A stretch of 64,000 bases of DNA from Anaerofustis butyriciformans (lineage in GTDB: Bacteria > Bacillota > Clostridia > Eubacteriales > Anaerofustaceae), in the NCBI RefSeq assembly GCF_036289385.1, contig NZ_JAYFFH010000001.1, positions 124,001-188,000 of the forward strand. The letters run 5' to 3'. Position numbers and translations under genes: made by a program. Positions 16,422-24,721 of this stretch are shown piece after piece (within the stretch, counting starts at the first letter, position 1; every line of letters starts with the position of its first letter). Below the pieces are notes generated by a model that was not told where the DNA came from, ran no database searches, and saw only the letters and a list, made by a program, of their open reading frames with translations.

Positions 16422-16796
16422 ATGAGAACACATGAATCCAGAGAAGATTATTTGGAAACTATACTTATTTTAAAGAAAAGACTTGGAAACGTAAGAAGCA
16501 TAGATATTGCAAACGAGCTTAACTATTCAAGACCAAGTGTTTCAAGAGCGATAAAATTGATGAAAGAAAATGAGTATATAACCGTTGAAGAAAACGGGCT
16601 AATAAAGCTTACTGATCTTGGAGAAAAAGTAGCAAAATCTATTTATGAAAGACATACAATAATCGGTAATATGCTTATGAAACTTGGAGTAAGTGAAGAA
16701 ACAGCATTTGAAGATGCTTGTAGAATAGAGCATGTTATAAGCAAAGAAAGCTTTGAAAAAATAAAAGAACATGCCGGTGATTTCATAAAAGAATAA
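16422..16796 (+). CDS. DtxR-family metal-dependent repressor
   Basis: This 124-residue repressor has an N-terminal winged helix (IDIANELNYSRPSVSRAIKLM) and a dimer domain with metal ligands D9, E12, H78, C100, E103 and H104. D9 matches MntR (Mn type), while C100 in the DACRIEH motif matches DtxR/IdeR (Fe type), so the metal preference is ambiguous. No SH3 domain is present, as in MntR. It lies 160 bp after the flavodoxin terminator and is the obvious candidate to bind the boxes at 14971 and 15035. Confidence 0.88.
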   Translation: MRTHESREDYLETILILKKRLGNVRSIDIANELNYSRPSVSRAIKLMKENEYITVEENGLIKLTDLGEKVAKSIYERHTIIGNMLMKLGVSEETAFEDACRIEHVISKESFEKIKEHAGDFIKE

Positions 16797-16861
16797 ATGT
16801 ATATATAAATAAGAAGCAAAGGGTTTTTCTTTGTTTTTTATTTTTTTTGGCAAAAGATTAT

Positions 16862-16890
16862 TTGCAAGTAGTTAAATATTATGTTAAAAT
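16862..16890 (+). promoter_or_regulatory. Promoter for the NifU-like/GGGtGRT operon
   Basis: TTGCAA (16862-16867) and TAAAAT (16885-16890) are spaced 17 bp. Confidence 0.45.
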
Positions 16891-16944
16891 AAATTGACTT
16901 TAACAGACAAATAGATATTTGTGAAGTTTTTTTAGGAGGTTAAT

Positions 16945-17637
16945 ATGATTTATACACAAGAAGTAGAAAACATGTGCGTAGTTAAAAAAGGCGCAAATCA
17001 TGGCCCTGCACCTATTCCTGAAGAAGGTAAATGGGTTAAATCAAAAGAAATCAAAGATATAAGCGGTCTTACACACGGTGTAGGTTGGTGTGCACCTCAA
17101 CAAGGAGCTTGTAAACTAACATTAAACATCAAAGACGGTATCATAGAAGAAGCTTTGGTTGAAACACTTGGATGTTCAGGTATGACTCACTCAGCTGCTA
17201 TGGCAAGTGAAATTTTAATTGGTAAAACTTTACTTGAAGCATTAAACACAGACTTAGTTTGTGATGCTATCAACACAGCTATGAGAGAATTATTCCTACA
17301 AATCGTTTACGGAAGAAGCCAATCTGCTTTCTCTGAAGGTGGTCTTGCTATCGGCGCTGGTCTTGAAGATTTAGGTAAAGGACATAGAAGTCAAACAGGT
17401 ACTTGCTATGCTACAAGCAAAAAAGGACCTAGATACTTAGAATTATCTGAAGGTTACATAACAGAAATCGGTTTAGATAAAAATGATGAAATCATCGGTT
17501 ACAAATATGTAAATCTTGGCGTTATGATGCAAAACATTAAAAAAGGTGTCGATCCTATGGAAGCTATCGAAAAAGCTAGCGGTAAATACGGTAGATTTGA
17601 CGATGCAGTAAAAACAATCGACCCAAGAAACGAGTAG
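16945..17637 (+). CDS. NifU/IscU-like iron-sulfur scaffold protein (GGGtGRT partner)
   Basis: In this 230-residue protein residues 40-125 resemble the IscU/NifU N-domain: a glycine-cysteine segment GVGWCAPQQGACKLTL, then the scaffold stretch LGCSGMTHSAAMASEIL and IGKTLLEAL. A second conserved half (LAIGAGLEDLGKGHRSQTG, then EGYITEIGLDKNDEIIGYK) is specific to this subfamily. It follows AGGAGG and is 15 nt upstream of the GGGtGRT gene, its constant partner in anaerobes. Cluster assembly or transfer is inferred from the fold; the client is not known. Codon use is biased (many CTT, AAA and GGT) as in highly expressed genes. Confidence 0.85.
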   Translation: MIYTQEVENMCVVKKGANHGPAPIPEEGKWVKSKEIKDISGLTHGVGWCAPQQGACKLTLNIKDGIIEEALVETLGCSGMTHSAAMASEILIGKTLLEALNTDLVCDAINTAMRELFLQIVYGRSQSAFSEGGLAIGAGLEDLGKGHRSQTGTCYATSKKGPRYLELSEGYITEIGLDKNDEIIGYKYVNLGVMMQNIKKGVDPMEAIEKASGKYGRFDDAVKTIDPRNE

Positions 17638-17652
17638 GAGGGAGGAAATAAA

Positions 17653-18651
17653 ATGGCATTATTTGAAAGTTACGAAAGAAGAATTAAACAAATCGAAGAA
17701 GTTTTAAATAAAGACGGTATCAAATCATTAGAAGAAGCTAAACAAATCTGTGATGATAAAGGTATCGATGTTGCAGGTATCGTAAAAGGAATCCAACCTA
17801 TTTGTTTTGAAAACGCATGTTGGGCTTACACAGTAGGTGCGGCACTTGCTATTAAAAGAGGAGCTACTACTGCTGTAGAAGCTGCAAAAATTATTGGTGA
17901 AGGTTTACAAGCATTCTGTATTCCTGGTTCTGTTGCTGATGACAGAAAAGTAGGTCTTGGTCATGGTAACCTTGCAAGTATGTTACTTTCTGAAGAAACA
18001 GAATGTTTCGCTTTCCTTGCAGGTCATGAATCTTTCGCTGCTGCTGAAGGTGCTATCGGTATCGCTAACTCAGCAAACAAAGTTAGAAGCAAAGACTTAA
18101 GAGTTATCTTAAACGGTCTTGGTAAAGACGCTGCTCAAATCATTTCAAGAATTAACGGATTTACATATGTTCAAACTCAATTTGATTACTTCACAGGAGA
18201 ATTAACAATCGTTAACGAAACAGCTTACTCTGATGGCCCAAGAGCTAAAGTAAGATGTTACGGTGCTGACGATGTTAGAGAAGGTGTTGCAATCATGCAC
18301 AAAGAAGGTGTTGATGTATCTATCACAGGTAACTCAACAAACCCAACAAGATTCCAACATCCAGTTGCAGGTACATACAAAAAAGAATGTATCCAAGAAG
18401 GTAAAAAATACTTCTCAGTAGCCAGCGGTGGTGGTACAGGTAGAACACTTCATCCTGATAACATGGCTGCAGGTCCTGCTTCTTATGGTATGACAGATAC
18501 AATGGGAAGAATGCACTCTGACGCTCAATTCGCCGGTTCTTCATCAGTTCCTGCTCACGTAGAAATGATGGGACTTATCGGTATGGGTAACAACCCTATG
18601 GTTGGTGCAACTGTTTCTGTTTCTGTTGCAATCGAAGAAGCTAGTAAATAG
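17653..18651 (+). CDS. GGGtGRT family protein
   Basis: This 332-residue protein has the family signature SGGGTGRTLHPDNMAAGPASYG near residue 258. Other conserved blocks are QPICFENACWAYTVGAA (with two cysteines), LGHGNLASMLLSEETECFAFLAGHESF and MGRMHSDAQFAGSSSVPAHVEMMG. No molecular function has been established for the family, to my knowledge. It follows a NifU-like scaffold gene, with ribosome site GGAGGGAGG before the ATG. Fe-S related chemistry is a plausible guess from the partner. Confidence 0.9.
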   Translation: MALFESYERRIKQIEEVLNKDGIKSLEEAKQICDDKGIDVAGIVKGIQPICFENACWAYTVGAALAIKRGATTAVEAAKIIGEGLQAFCIPGSVADDRKVGLGHGNLASMLLSEETECFAFLAGHESFAAAEGAIGIANSANKVRSKDLRVILNGLGKDAAQIISRINGFTYVQTQFDYFTGELTIVNETAYSDGPRAKVRCYGADDVREGVAIMHKEGVDVSITGNSTNPTRFQHPVAGTYKKECIQEGKKYFSVASGGGTGRTLHPDNMAAGPASYGMTDTMGRMHSDAQFAGSSSVPAHVEMMGLIGMGNNPMVGATVSVSVAIEEASK

Positions 18652-18668
18652 TTTTGTTAAAGTAAATT

Positions 18669-18699
18669 AAAAGATACCTTGTATAAGGTATCTTTTTTT
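18669..18699 (+). terminator. Rho-independent terminator
   Basis: AAAAGATACCTT pairs with AAGGTATCTTTT around GTAT and is followed by a T run. Confidence 0.88.
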
Positions 18700-18846
18700 A
18701 TTTATAAGAGTTTAGATAAAATAAAAATTTGAAAAATAGTGATTTATTTTATGAAAAAATTATATAAAATTTATAAAATCTATTTGTGAAACATAAATAA
18801 AATATTATAATTAAATAAATAAAAGTATCTAAATCAAAGGAAATAT

Positions 18847-18978
18847 ATGAATTTTTTTAATGAATGTATTTTATGTAAAAAAATCAAAAATTGTAAAAAA
18901 AACTTCAAAAAAATTAAAATATGCTTTGATTTAGGCGGTTTGTATGATATAATACTAAACTGCAAGATTTATATTTAG
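18847..18978 (+). CDS. Possible 43-residue cysteine-rich micro-ORF upstream of secG
   Basis: An ATG with AAAGGA upstream opens a 43-codon frame rich in Lys, Ile and Cys (C7, C10, C16, C26, C39; for example CILCKKIKNCKK), ending just before secG's ribosome site. A sigma-70-like promoter (18926-18953) lies inside it, which argues against it. Chance is a real possibility in this AT-rich gap. Confidence 0.25.
   Translation: MNFFNECILCKKIKNCKKNFKKIKICFDLGGLYDIILNCKIYI
18926..18953 (+). promoter_or_regulatory. Promoter for secG
   Basis: TTGATT (18926-18931) and TATAAT (18948-18953) are spaced 16 bp, 34 bp before the secG start. Confidence 0.55.
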
Positions 18979-18987
18979 GAGGATAAA

Positions 18988-19221
18988 ATGGAAACAGTAT
19001 TATTGGTGTTGATAATAGTATCAAGCCTTGGCTTAATTGCAAGTGTAGTATTGCAAGAAGGTTCTACTGCAGGCATGGGTGGTGCTATTTCAGGCGGTGC
19101 CGAAGGTTTATTTGGTAAGAAAAAAGCTCATGGTATGCAAGGACTTTTAAATAAGATTACTTTAATATCAGCAGTAGTATTTTTTATATCAATTTTTGTT
19201 TTTGACCTTCTAACAAAATAA
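18988..19221 (+). CDS. secG: Preprotein translocase subunit SecG
   Basis: This 77-residue protein has two membrane helices (about 3-22 and 54-74) joined by the conserved SecG loop VLQEGSTAGMGGAISGGAEGLFG. It is the small subunit of the SecYEG channel. It follows TTAGGAGG. In many Firmicutes secG precedes rnr and smpB; here hppA follows after 34 nt, so the two may be cotranscribed. Confidence 0.93.
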   Translation: METVLLVLIIVSSLGLIASVVLQEGSTAGMGGAISGGAEGLFGKKKAHGMQGLLNKITLISAVVFFISIFVFDLLTK

Positions 19222-19255
19222 AACAATATAGTAAAATTAATTTCGGAGGAGAAAA

Positions 19256-21232
19256 ATGAGTGTTGAAACTTTAAAGTTTTTTGCCCCTGTTGCGGGTATT
19301 ATAGCGCTTCTTTTTGCGTTATATCTTGCTTCTTCGATCAATAAAGTTGATCAAGGAACAGATAGAATGAAAGAAATTTCATCTCACATTCACGAAGGTG
19401 CTATGGCTTTCTTAACAAGTGAATACAAATATATCGTTATTTTTGCTGTAGTATTATTCGCTATTTTATTTGGCTTAATAGGTTGGGAAACAGCAGTTTG
19501 TTTCTTAATTGGTGCTTTATTCTCAGTTTTAGCTGGTTTCTTTGGTATGCAAGTTGCTACTAAAGCTAATTCAAGAACAGCTGCTTCTGCTAAAGACAAA
19601 GGCATGGGTGCTGCGTTAAAAGTTGCTTTTAACGGTGGTAGCGTTATGGGTCTATGTGTTGTAGGTCTTGGTGCTATCGGTGTTAGTATCATATACATGA
19701 TCTTTGCTGATGTAAACATCATCACAGGTTTTGGTCTTGGTGCTTCTTCTATCGCTTTATTCGGTAGAGTTGGTGGTGGTATCTATACAAAAGCTGCTGA
19801 CGTTGGAGCTGACCTTGTAGGTAAAGTTGAAGCCGGTATTCCAGAAGATGACCCAAGAAACCCAGCTGTTATCGCTGATAACGTAGGTGATAACGTAGGG
19901 GATGTTGCAGGTATGGGTTCTGACTTATTTGAATCATATGTTGGTTCTATTATTTCTGCAATGACTCTTGGTGGACTTTTAATTGGAAGCATGGAAGCTG
20001 TTATGTTCCCATTAGCTCTTGCTGCAGTTGGTATCATTTCTTCAATTATCGGTTCTTTATTCGTTAAAGGCGGAGAAAATTCTGATCCACATAAGAGCTT
20101 AAATCTTGGTACATATGTAAGCGGTATTCTTGTAATTATCGCTGCTTACTTCTTAACAACTTCTTTACTTAAAGATATTACATACTTCTATGCTATTATT
20201 TCAGGTCTTGTTTGTGGTATCTTAATCGGTAAAGTTACAGAAGTTTACACATCTGAAGATTACAAATCAGTTAAGAAAATTGCTAGTCAAAGTGAAACAG
20301 GTGCTGCTACAACAATTATTTCTGGTCTTGCTGTTGGTATGATGTCAACTGCTATTCCAATTATCTTAATCGTAGCTGCTATCTTACTTTCTTATATGTT
20401 ATCAACAGAAGGTTTATATGGTATTGCTCTTGCTGCTGTTGGTATGCTTTCAACTGCAGGTATGACAATTGCCGTTGATGCTTACGGTCCAATCTCTGAT
20501 AACGCTGGTGGTATCGCTGAAATGGCTGAACTTGATGATTCTGTAAGAGAAATTACAGATAAACTTGATAGTGTAGGTAACACAACTGCTGCTATCGGTA
20601 AAGGTTTCGCTATCGGTTCTGCTGCTTTAACAGCTCTTGCTTTATTCGCATCTTACTCAACAGCTGTTGGTATCAAAGCTATTGACTTACTTGATGTAAA
20701 AGTTATTGCAGGTTTATTCATCGGTGGTATGCTTCCTTATGTATTCTCAGCAATCACAATGGAAGCTGTTGGTAAAGCTGCTAACCAAATGATTGAAGAA
20801 GTTAGAAGACAATTCAGAGAAATTCCTGGTATCATGGAAGGTAAAGCTAAACCAGAATATTCTACATGTGTAGAAATCTCTACAAAAGCTGCATTAAAAG
20901 AAATGATCGTTCCTGGTCTTCTTGCAGTAGTAGTTCCATTACTTGTAGGTTACTTCTTAGGTGCTACAGCTCTTGGTGGTCTTCTTGCAGGTGCACTTGT
21001 AACAGGTGTATTAATGGCTATCCAAATGGCTAACTCAGGTGGTGCTTGGGATAACGCTAAAAAATATATTGAAGGTGGAGCTCACGGTGGTAAAGGTAGT
21101 GAAGCTCACAAAGCTGCAGTAGTTGGGGATACAGTAGGTGACCCATTCAAAGATACTTCAGGTCCTTCATTAAATATCTTAATCAAATTAATGACAATCG
21201 TTGCATTAGTATTTGCTCCATTGTTCATGTAA
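19256..21232 (+). CDS. hppA: Membrane-bound pyrophosphatase (K+-dependent type)
   Basis: This 658-residue protein of about 16 helices couples PPi hydrolysis to outward H+ or Na+ pumping. The catalytic signature is complete: DVGADLVGKVEAGIPEDDPR, then NVGDNVGDVAGMGSDLFESY, and at the end GDTVGDPFKDTSGPS. The motif GNTTAAIGKGFAIGSAAL has alanine where K+-independent enzymes carry lysine, indicating the K+-dependent class. Whether it pumps Na+ or H+ cannot be settled by eye, though many clostridial K+-dependent forms pump Na+. Codon use suggests high expression. Confidence 0.95.
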   Translation: MSVETLKFFAPVAGIIALLFALYLASSINKVDQGTDRMKEISSHIHEGAMAFLTSEYKYIVIFAVVLFAILFGLIGWETAVCFLIGALFSVLAGFFGMQVATKANSRTAASAKDKGMGAALKVAFNGGSVMGLCVVGLGAIGVSIIYMIFADVNIITGFGLGASSIALFGRVGGGIYTKAADVGADLVGKVEAGIPEDDPRNPAVIADNVGDNVGDVAGMGSDLFESYVGSIISAMTLGGLLIGSMEAVMFPLALAAVGIISSIIGSLFVKGGENSDPHKSLNLGTYVSGILVIIAAYFLTTSLLKDITYFYAIISGLVCGILIGKVTEVYTSEDYKSVKKIASQSETGAATTIISGLAVGMMSTAIPIILIVAAILLSYMLSTEGLYGIALAAVGMLSTAGMTIAVDAYGPISDNAGGIAEMAELDDSVREITDKLDSVGNTTAAIGKGFAIGSAALTALALFASYSTAVGIKAIDLLDVKVIAGLFIGGMLPYVFSAITMEAVGKAANQMIEEVRRQFREIPGIMEGKAKPEYSTCVEISTKAALKEMIVPGLLAVVVPLLVGYFLGATALGGLLAGALVTGVLMAIQMANSGGAWDNAKKYIEGGAHGGKGSEAHKAAVVGDTVGDPFKDTSGPSLNILIKLMTIVALVFAPLFM

Positions 21233-21241
21233 TAGAAAATT

Positions 21242-21268
21242 AAAGCCTCTTTATAGAGGCTTTTTTTT
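21242..21268 (+). terminator. Rho-independent terminator after hppA
   Basis: AAAGCCTCT pairs with AGAGGCTTT around TTAT and is followed by a T run. Confidence 0.88.
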
Positions 21269-21458
21269 ATTGTAATTTTAGATTGTATTTTAATAATATA
21301 AATTTAATATATTTTTATTGTAGAAGTAGTGATAAATTAAAGTAAAAATTATATTTAAAATTTATTATTCGATTTAACATATTATAAATGGGAAGTAACA
21401 ATATTATATATTTATTATTGTGATTTTATTTTAGGGTTAAATCTAATTAATATAATAA

Positions 21459-21484
21459 AAAAGACTCGAGGGAGTCTTTTTTTA
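21459..21484 (+). terminator. Orphan terminator
   Basis: AAAAGACTC pairs with GAGTCTTTT around GAGG and is followed by a T run. It lies 190 bp beyond hppA's own terminator, with no gene in between. Confidence 0.75.
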
Positions 21485-21508
21485 TTTATGTATATTCTTT
21501 GTAAAAGC

Positions 21509-21552
21509 AAAGTAAATCCTTTGAAATAAAGGAAAATGCCTTTACTTTTTTT
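21509..21552 (+). terminator. Second orphan terminator-like hairpin
   Basis: Outer arms AAAGTAAA/TTTACTTT enclose TCCTTT/AAAGGA, followed by a T run. It lies 25 bp after the previous orphan terminator. Confidence 0.6.
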
Positions 21553-21574
21553 GTTATAATCCATATGTTATTCT

Positions 21575-21607
21575 AAATCAAATTATATTTAAATAATTAT
21601 TTGATTT
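21575..21607. promoter_or_regulatory. Inverted repeat upstream of the yfhO cluster
   Basis: AAATCAAAT and ATTTGATTT are perfect 9-bp arms around 15 bases, 75 bp before the first YfhO gene. It could be an operator or a leader hairpin. Confidence 0.35.
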
Positions 21608-21681
21608 GTTAAATATATAGTTTTAATGAGAAATTTAGATAATAAGTTTTGAACAAAATTAATTTTATAAAAGGGAAAAGC

Positions 21682-24465
21682 ATGGAAAATAACAATAGAA
21701 AAGAATTAAAAAATAAAGAAGTATGGTATAAAAGGTGGTATGTAATTTATACCTTTATTTTTTTAGCTTTGTGCTTTGTTATTTTTTTACCATTTTTTAT
21801 AAGTGGTAAAAGTTTTGTATGGGATACAGGTGGACTAAATACAGGGGACGGATTTGTTCAGCACTTTACATCTGCAGTATACTTTGGGAATTACTTTAGG
21901 GATATAATTCTTAATTTATTAAATAATCACGAACTCGTTATTCCAATGTGGGATTTAAGTATCGGAACAGGGTATGATGTTTTAACATCTCTTAATTATT
22001 ATGCTTTTGGAGATCCCCTTAGCATTTTCTACATATTTACACCGGAAAAATTTACGGGATATATGTATTCTTTTGTTATATTTTTAAGACTTTATTTATC
22101 GGGATTATTTTTTTCATTTTTCTGTTTTAATTTTAAAATGAAAAAAACATCTGTGATTATTGGTGCATTATGTTATGTATTCTGCGGGTTTAGTTTATAT
22201 TGCTCTATTCGTCATCCATTTTTTATAAACCCTATGATATACCTTCCTTTGCTTCTTTTAGGCATTGAAAAAGTATTTAAAGGAGGTAAGCCTTATTTAT
22301 TTATAATAATGGTTACCATAAGTGCTATAAGCAATTTTTACTTTTTATATATGTTAACCATTTCCGCTATGATTTACGCTTTTATAAGGGTAATGTATAT
22401 TTACAAAGAAAAAGGTGTATTTTTAAGAAAGCTTATATATTACTTCTTTAAATTTCTTTTTTATTATATTATTGGTATTCTGCTTTCGGCGGTTGTTTTC
22501 CTTCCGGTTATAATATCCTTTTTTAACAGCTCAAGGCAGAGTGGTCAGGCTAACAATCTGACACTGGTTTATAATTTAAGCTATTATATTAACGTTATAA
22601 AAAATATGTTTTCAGCTAATGATATAGGGCTTTGGGCATTCCTTGGATTTAATATTATAAGTATTATTTGCGGGGGGATTATATATAAAGACAAAAGCAA
22701 AAAGGGAAAATATTTAAAAGGTATATTAAGCCTATGTATTATCGCTCTTTTAGTTCCCGTTTTTGGATATATAATGAATGGATTTAGTTTTGTGTCAAAC
22801 AGATGGACCTTTGTTTTTTCATTTGTCATATCATTTATAAGTGTTTATGTAATGGGAGAATTGAAGAATTTTAAAAATAACATTAAGTTTATAAATGTAT
22901 TTCTTGGTGTGATTTTGTTTTTAAATATTTCTTTGACAGCTTTATATATATACTTAGGTAAAGATATAAAATATTTTTTATTTAACTATATTTTTATATT
23001 TATGGGATTTGTTTTCTTGTTTTTGATTAAAAACAGAAAGTACGGTATAAAAAGAATATATATGGTTTTACTTATTATTGTTCTTATACAAATTCCATTC
23101 TCTGCTTATATAAAATATTCGCCTTTTACATTAAATTATCCTAAAGAGTTTAAGTCTTATGATAAGCTAAGCAGTGCCATAAACCAAAAGGAATTTAATT
23201 ATATAAAAAGCATTGATGAAGAAGAATTATACAGAGTTGACATAAACAACAACAGGTTGAATTATGGACTTATAAATGATATAAACGGTCTTTCTTCTTA
23301 TTTCAGCGTTCAAAATAATAACAGCGTAAACTATTTCTTTTTAACCGGTCAGGTTGGACAGGCTACATTATCGGGTAATCACGGTTATGACTGCCACCTT
23401 ATAAGCAATGAACTTAAAGGAGTTAAGTATTTTGTAAGTAAAAATTATAATGCCGATTTGTATAAAGATTACAAGGTTATAAAGGAATATGAAGACAGCA
23501 AGGTATATAAAAACGAAAATGCTCTTGGGCTTTTTTCTACTTATGACAGCGTCATGGATGAAAACACCTTTAATTCTTTAAATGAATATGACAGAGAAAT
23601 GGCAATGCTTCAAAGTGTTTATCTGGATAAAGACAGTATAGTTTCAAATGATAATGTTACTTCTTCTTCAAAGACTTTATTAGATTTAGAAGATCTAATG
23701 GAAAATGCACAGTATGACAAAGACAAAATAGAAATTAAAAAGGATAAAATAATAGTGAAGGAAGATGACAGTGACCTTAGTTTTAATATAAACGTAAATA
23801 ACAGCGAATGTTACCTTGTAATAGATGATTTTAGCCTAAATTTAGACAGTGAAATTAGTAAAGATGCTTCCTTAAAGAAAAAGATAAAAAATATGCTTTC
23901 TACTCCTGCAAAATATTCTTACATGAATATAAAAATTGACGGAAGTGAAGAAAGTTCTTTTAGATATTCCATAAAAACATCAGATAATACTTATTACTTT
24001 GGTATAGAAGATTATGTATTGAATCTTGGGTATTATAAAAATGGGTTGCACAACATAAAGATTAACTTTGATGAAAAAGGAGAGTATAACTTTTCTGATT
24101 TGAAAGTAGTATGTCAGCCTATGGATAATTACGATAAATATGTAAATGAGTTAAAAGAAGATAAGGTAGAAAATTTTACCATAAAAGGAAATACAGTAAG
24201 CTTAAATGTAAACACAAAAGAAGATAAAATCGGGGTTTTATCCATACCTTATTCAAAAGGTTGGAAGGCTTATGTGAACGGTAGGGAAGTTGAAGTGTTA
24301 CAGGCAAACATTGACTCTATGGGGGTTGAACTTCAAAAAGGTGCAAATGAGGTTGTGTTTAAATACTGTACTCCGGGGCTTAAAGTGGGAGCTGTTGTTT
24401 CGCTTTTTACTGTTTTGGGGTGTGTGATTTACATATTTATTGATAATACGAAAAGAAAAATATAG
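21682..24465 (+). CDS. YfhO-family membrane glycosyltransferase (GT-C), copy 1
   Basis: This protein of about 927 residues has roughly 12-13 membrane helices in the first 500 residues and a soluble outside domain of about 350 residues, closed by a last helix. The large first outer loop holds the conserved acidic pair region (GGLNTGDGFVQHF) and PMWDLSIGTGYD, as in GT-C enzymes of the YfhO family (PF09586). These take sugar from a polyprenyl-phosphate carrier outside the membrane. In Bacillus and Listeria YfhO-type proteins decorate lipoteichoic acid. I start at ATG 21682, with AAGGGAAAAG upstream. It has the same 3' end as the next two YfhO genes. Confidence 0.82.
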   Translation: MENNNRKELKNKEVWYKRWYVIYTFIFLALCFVIFLPFFISGKSFVWDTGGLNTGDGFVQHFTSAVYFGNYFRDIILNLLNNHELVIPMWDLSIGTGYDVLTSLNYYAFGDPLSIFYIFTPEKFTGYMYSFVIFLRLYLSGLFFSFFCFNFKMKKTSVIIGALCYVFCGFSLYCSIRHPFFINPMIYLPLLLLGIEKVFKGGKPYLFIIMVTISAISNFYFLYMLTISAMIYAFIRVMYIYKEKGVFLRKLIYYFFKFLFYYIIGILLSAVVFLPVIISFFNSSRQSGQANNLTLVYNLSYYINVIKNMFSANDIGLWAFLGFNIISIICGGIIYKDKSKKGKYLKGILSLCIIALLVPVFGYIMNGFSFVSNRWTFVFSFVISFISVYVMGELKNFKNNIKFINVFLGVILFLNISLTALYIYLGKDIKYFLFNYIFIFMGFVFLFLIKNRKYGIKRIYMVLLIIVLIQIPFSAYIKYSPFTLNYPKEFKSYDKLSSAINQKEFNYIKSIDEEELYRVDINNNRLNYGLINDINGLSSYFSVQNNNSVNYFFLTGQVGQATLSGNHGYDCHLISNELKGVKYFVSKNYNADLYKDYKVIKEYEDSKVYKNENALGLFSTYDSVMDENTFNSLNEYDREMAMLQSVYLDKDSIVSNDNVTSSSKTLLDLEDLMENAQYDKDKIEIKKDKIIVKEDDSDLSFNINVNNSECYLVIDDFSLNLDSEISKDASLKKKIKNMLSTPAKYSYMNIKIDGSEESSFRYSIKTSDNTYYFGIEDYVLNLGYYKNGLHNIKINFDEKGEYNFSDLKVVCQPMDNYDKYVNELKEDKVENFTIKGNTVSLNVNTKEDKIGVLSIPYSKGWKAYVNGREVEVLQANIDSMGVELQKGANEVVFKYCTPGLKVGAVVSLFTVLGCVIYIFIDNTKRKI

Positions 24466-24721
24466 TTGATTATTAAAAGTAATTTTTTATAAAAAGTTAA
24501 ATTTTACTTTATTTTATTGTAATAAAATTACTTTAGAATACTATATAGAAATATATTATAAATAAGTGTATTATAAAGTACTTTATTTTTCATAAATATC
24601 ATATTTTTATATTTTGATAATCATATTTTATATTAATGTTTATTAAAAATATTACAAAATAAAAAAGTTATATTATAGAGTTTTATATTTGGGTTTAAAA
24701 AAATAATAGCAGGTAGCAATA

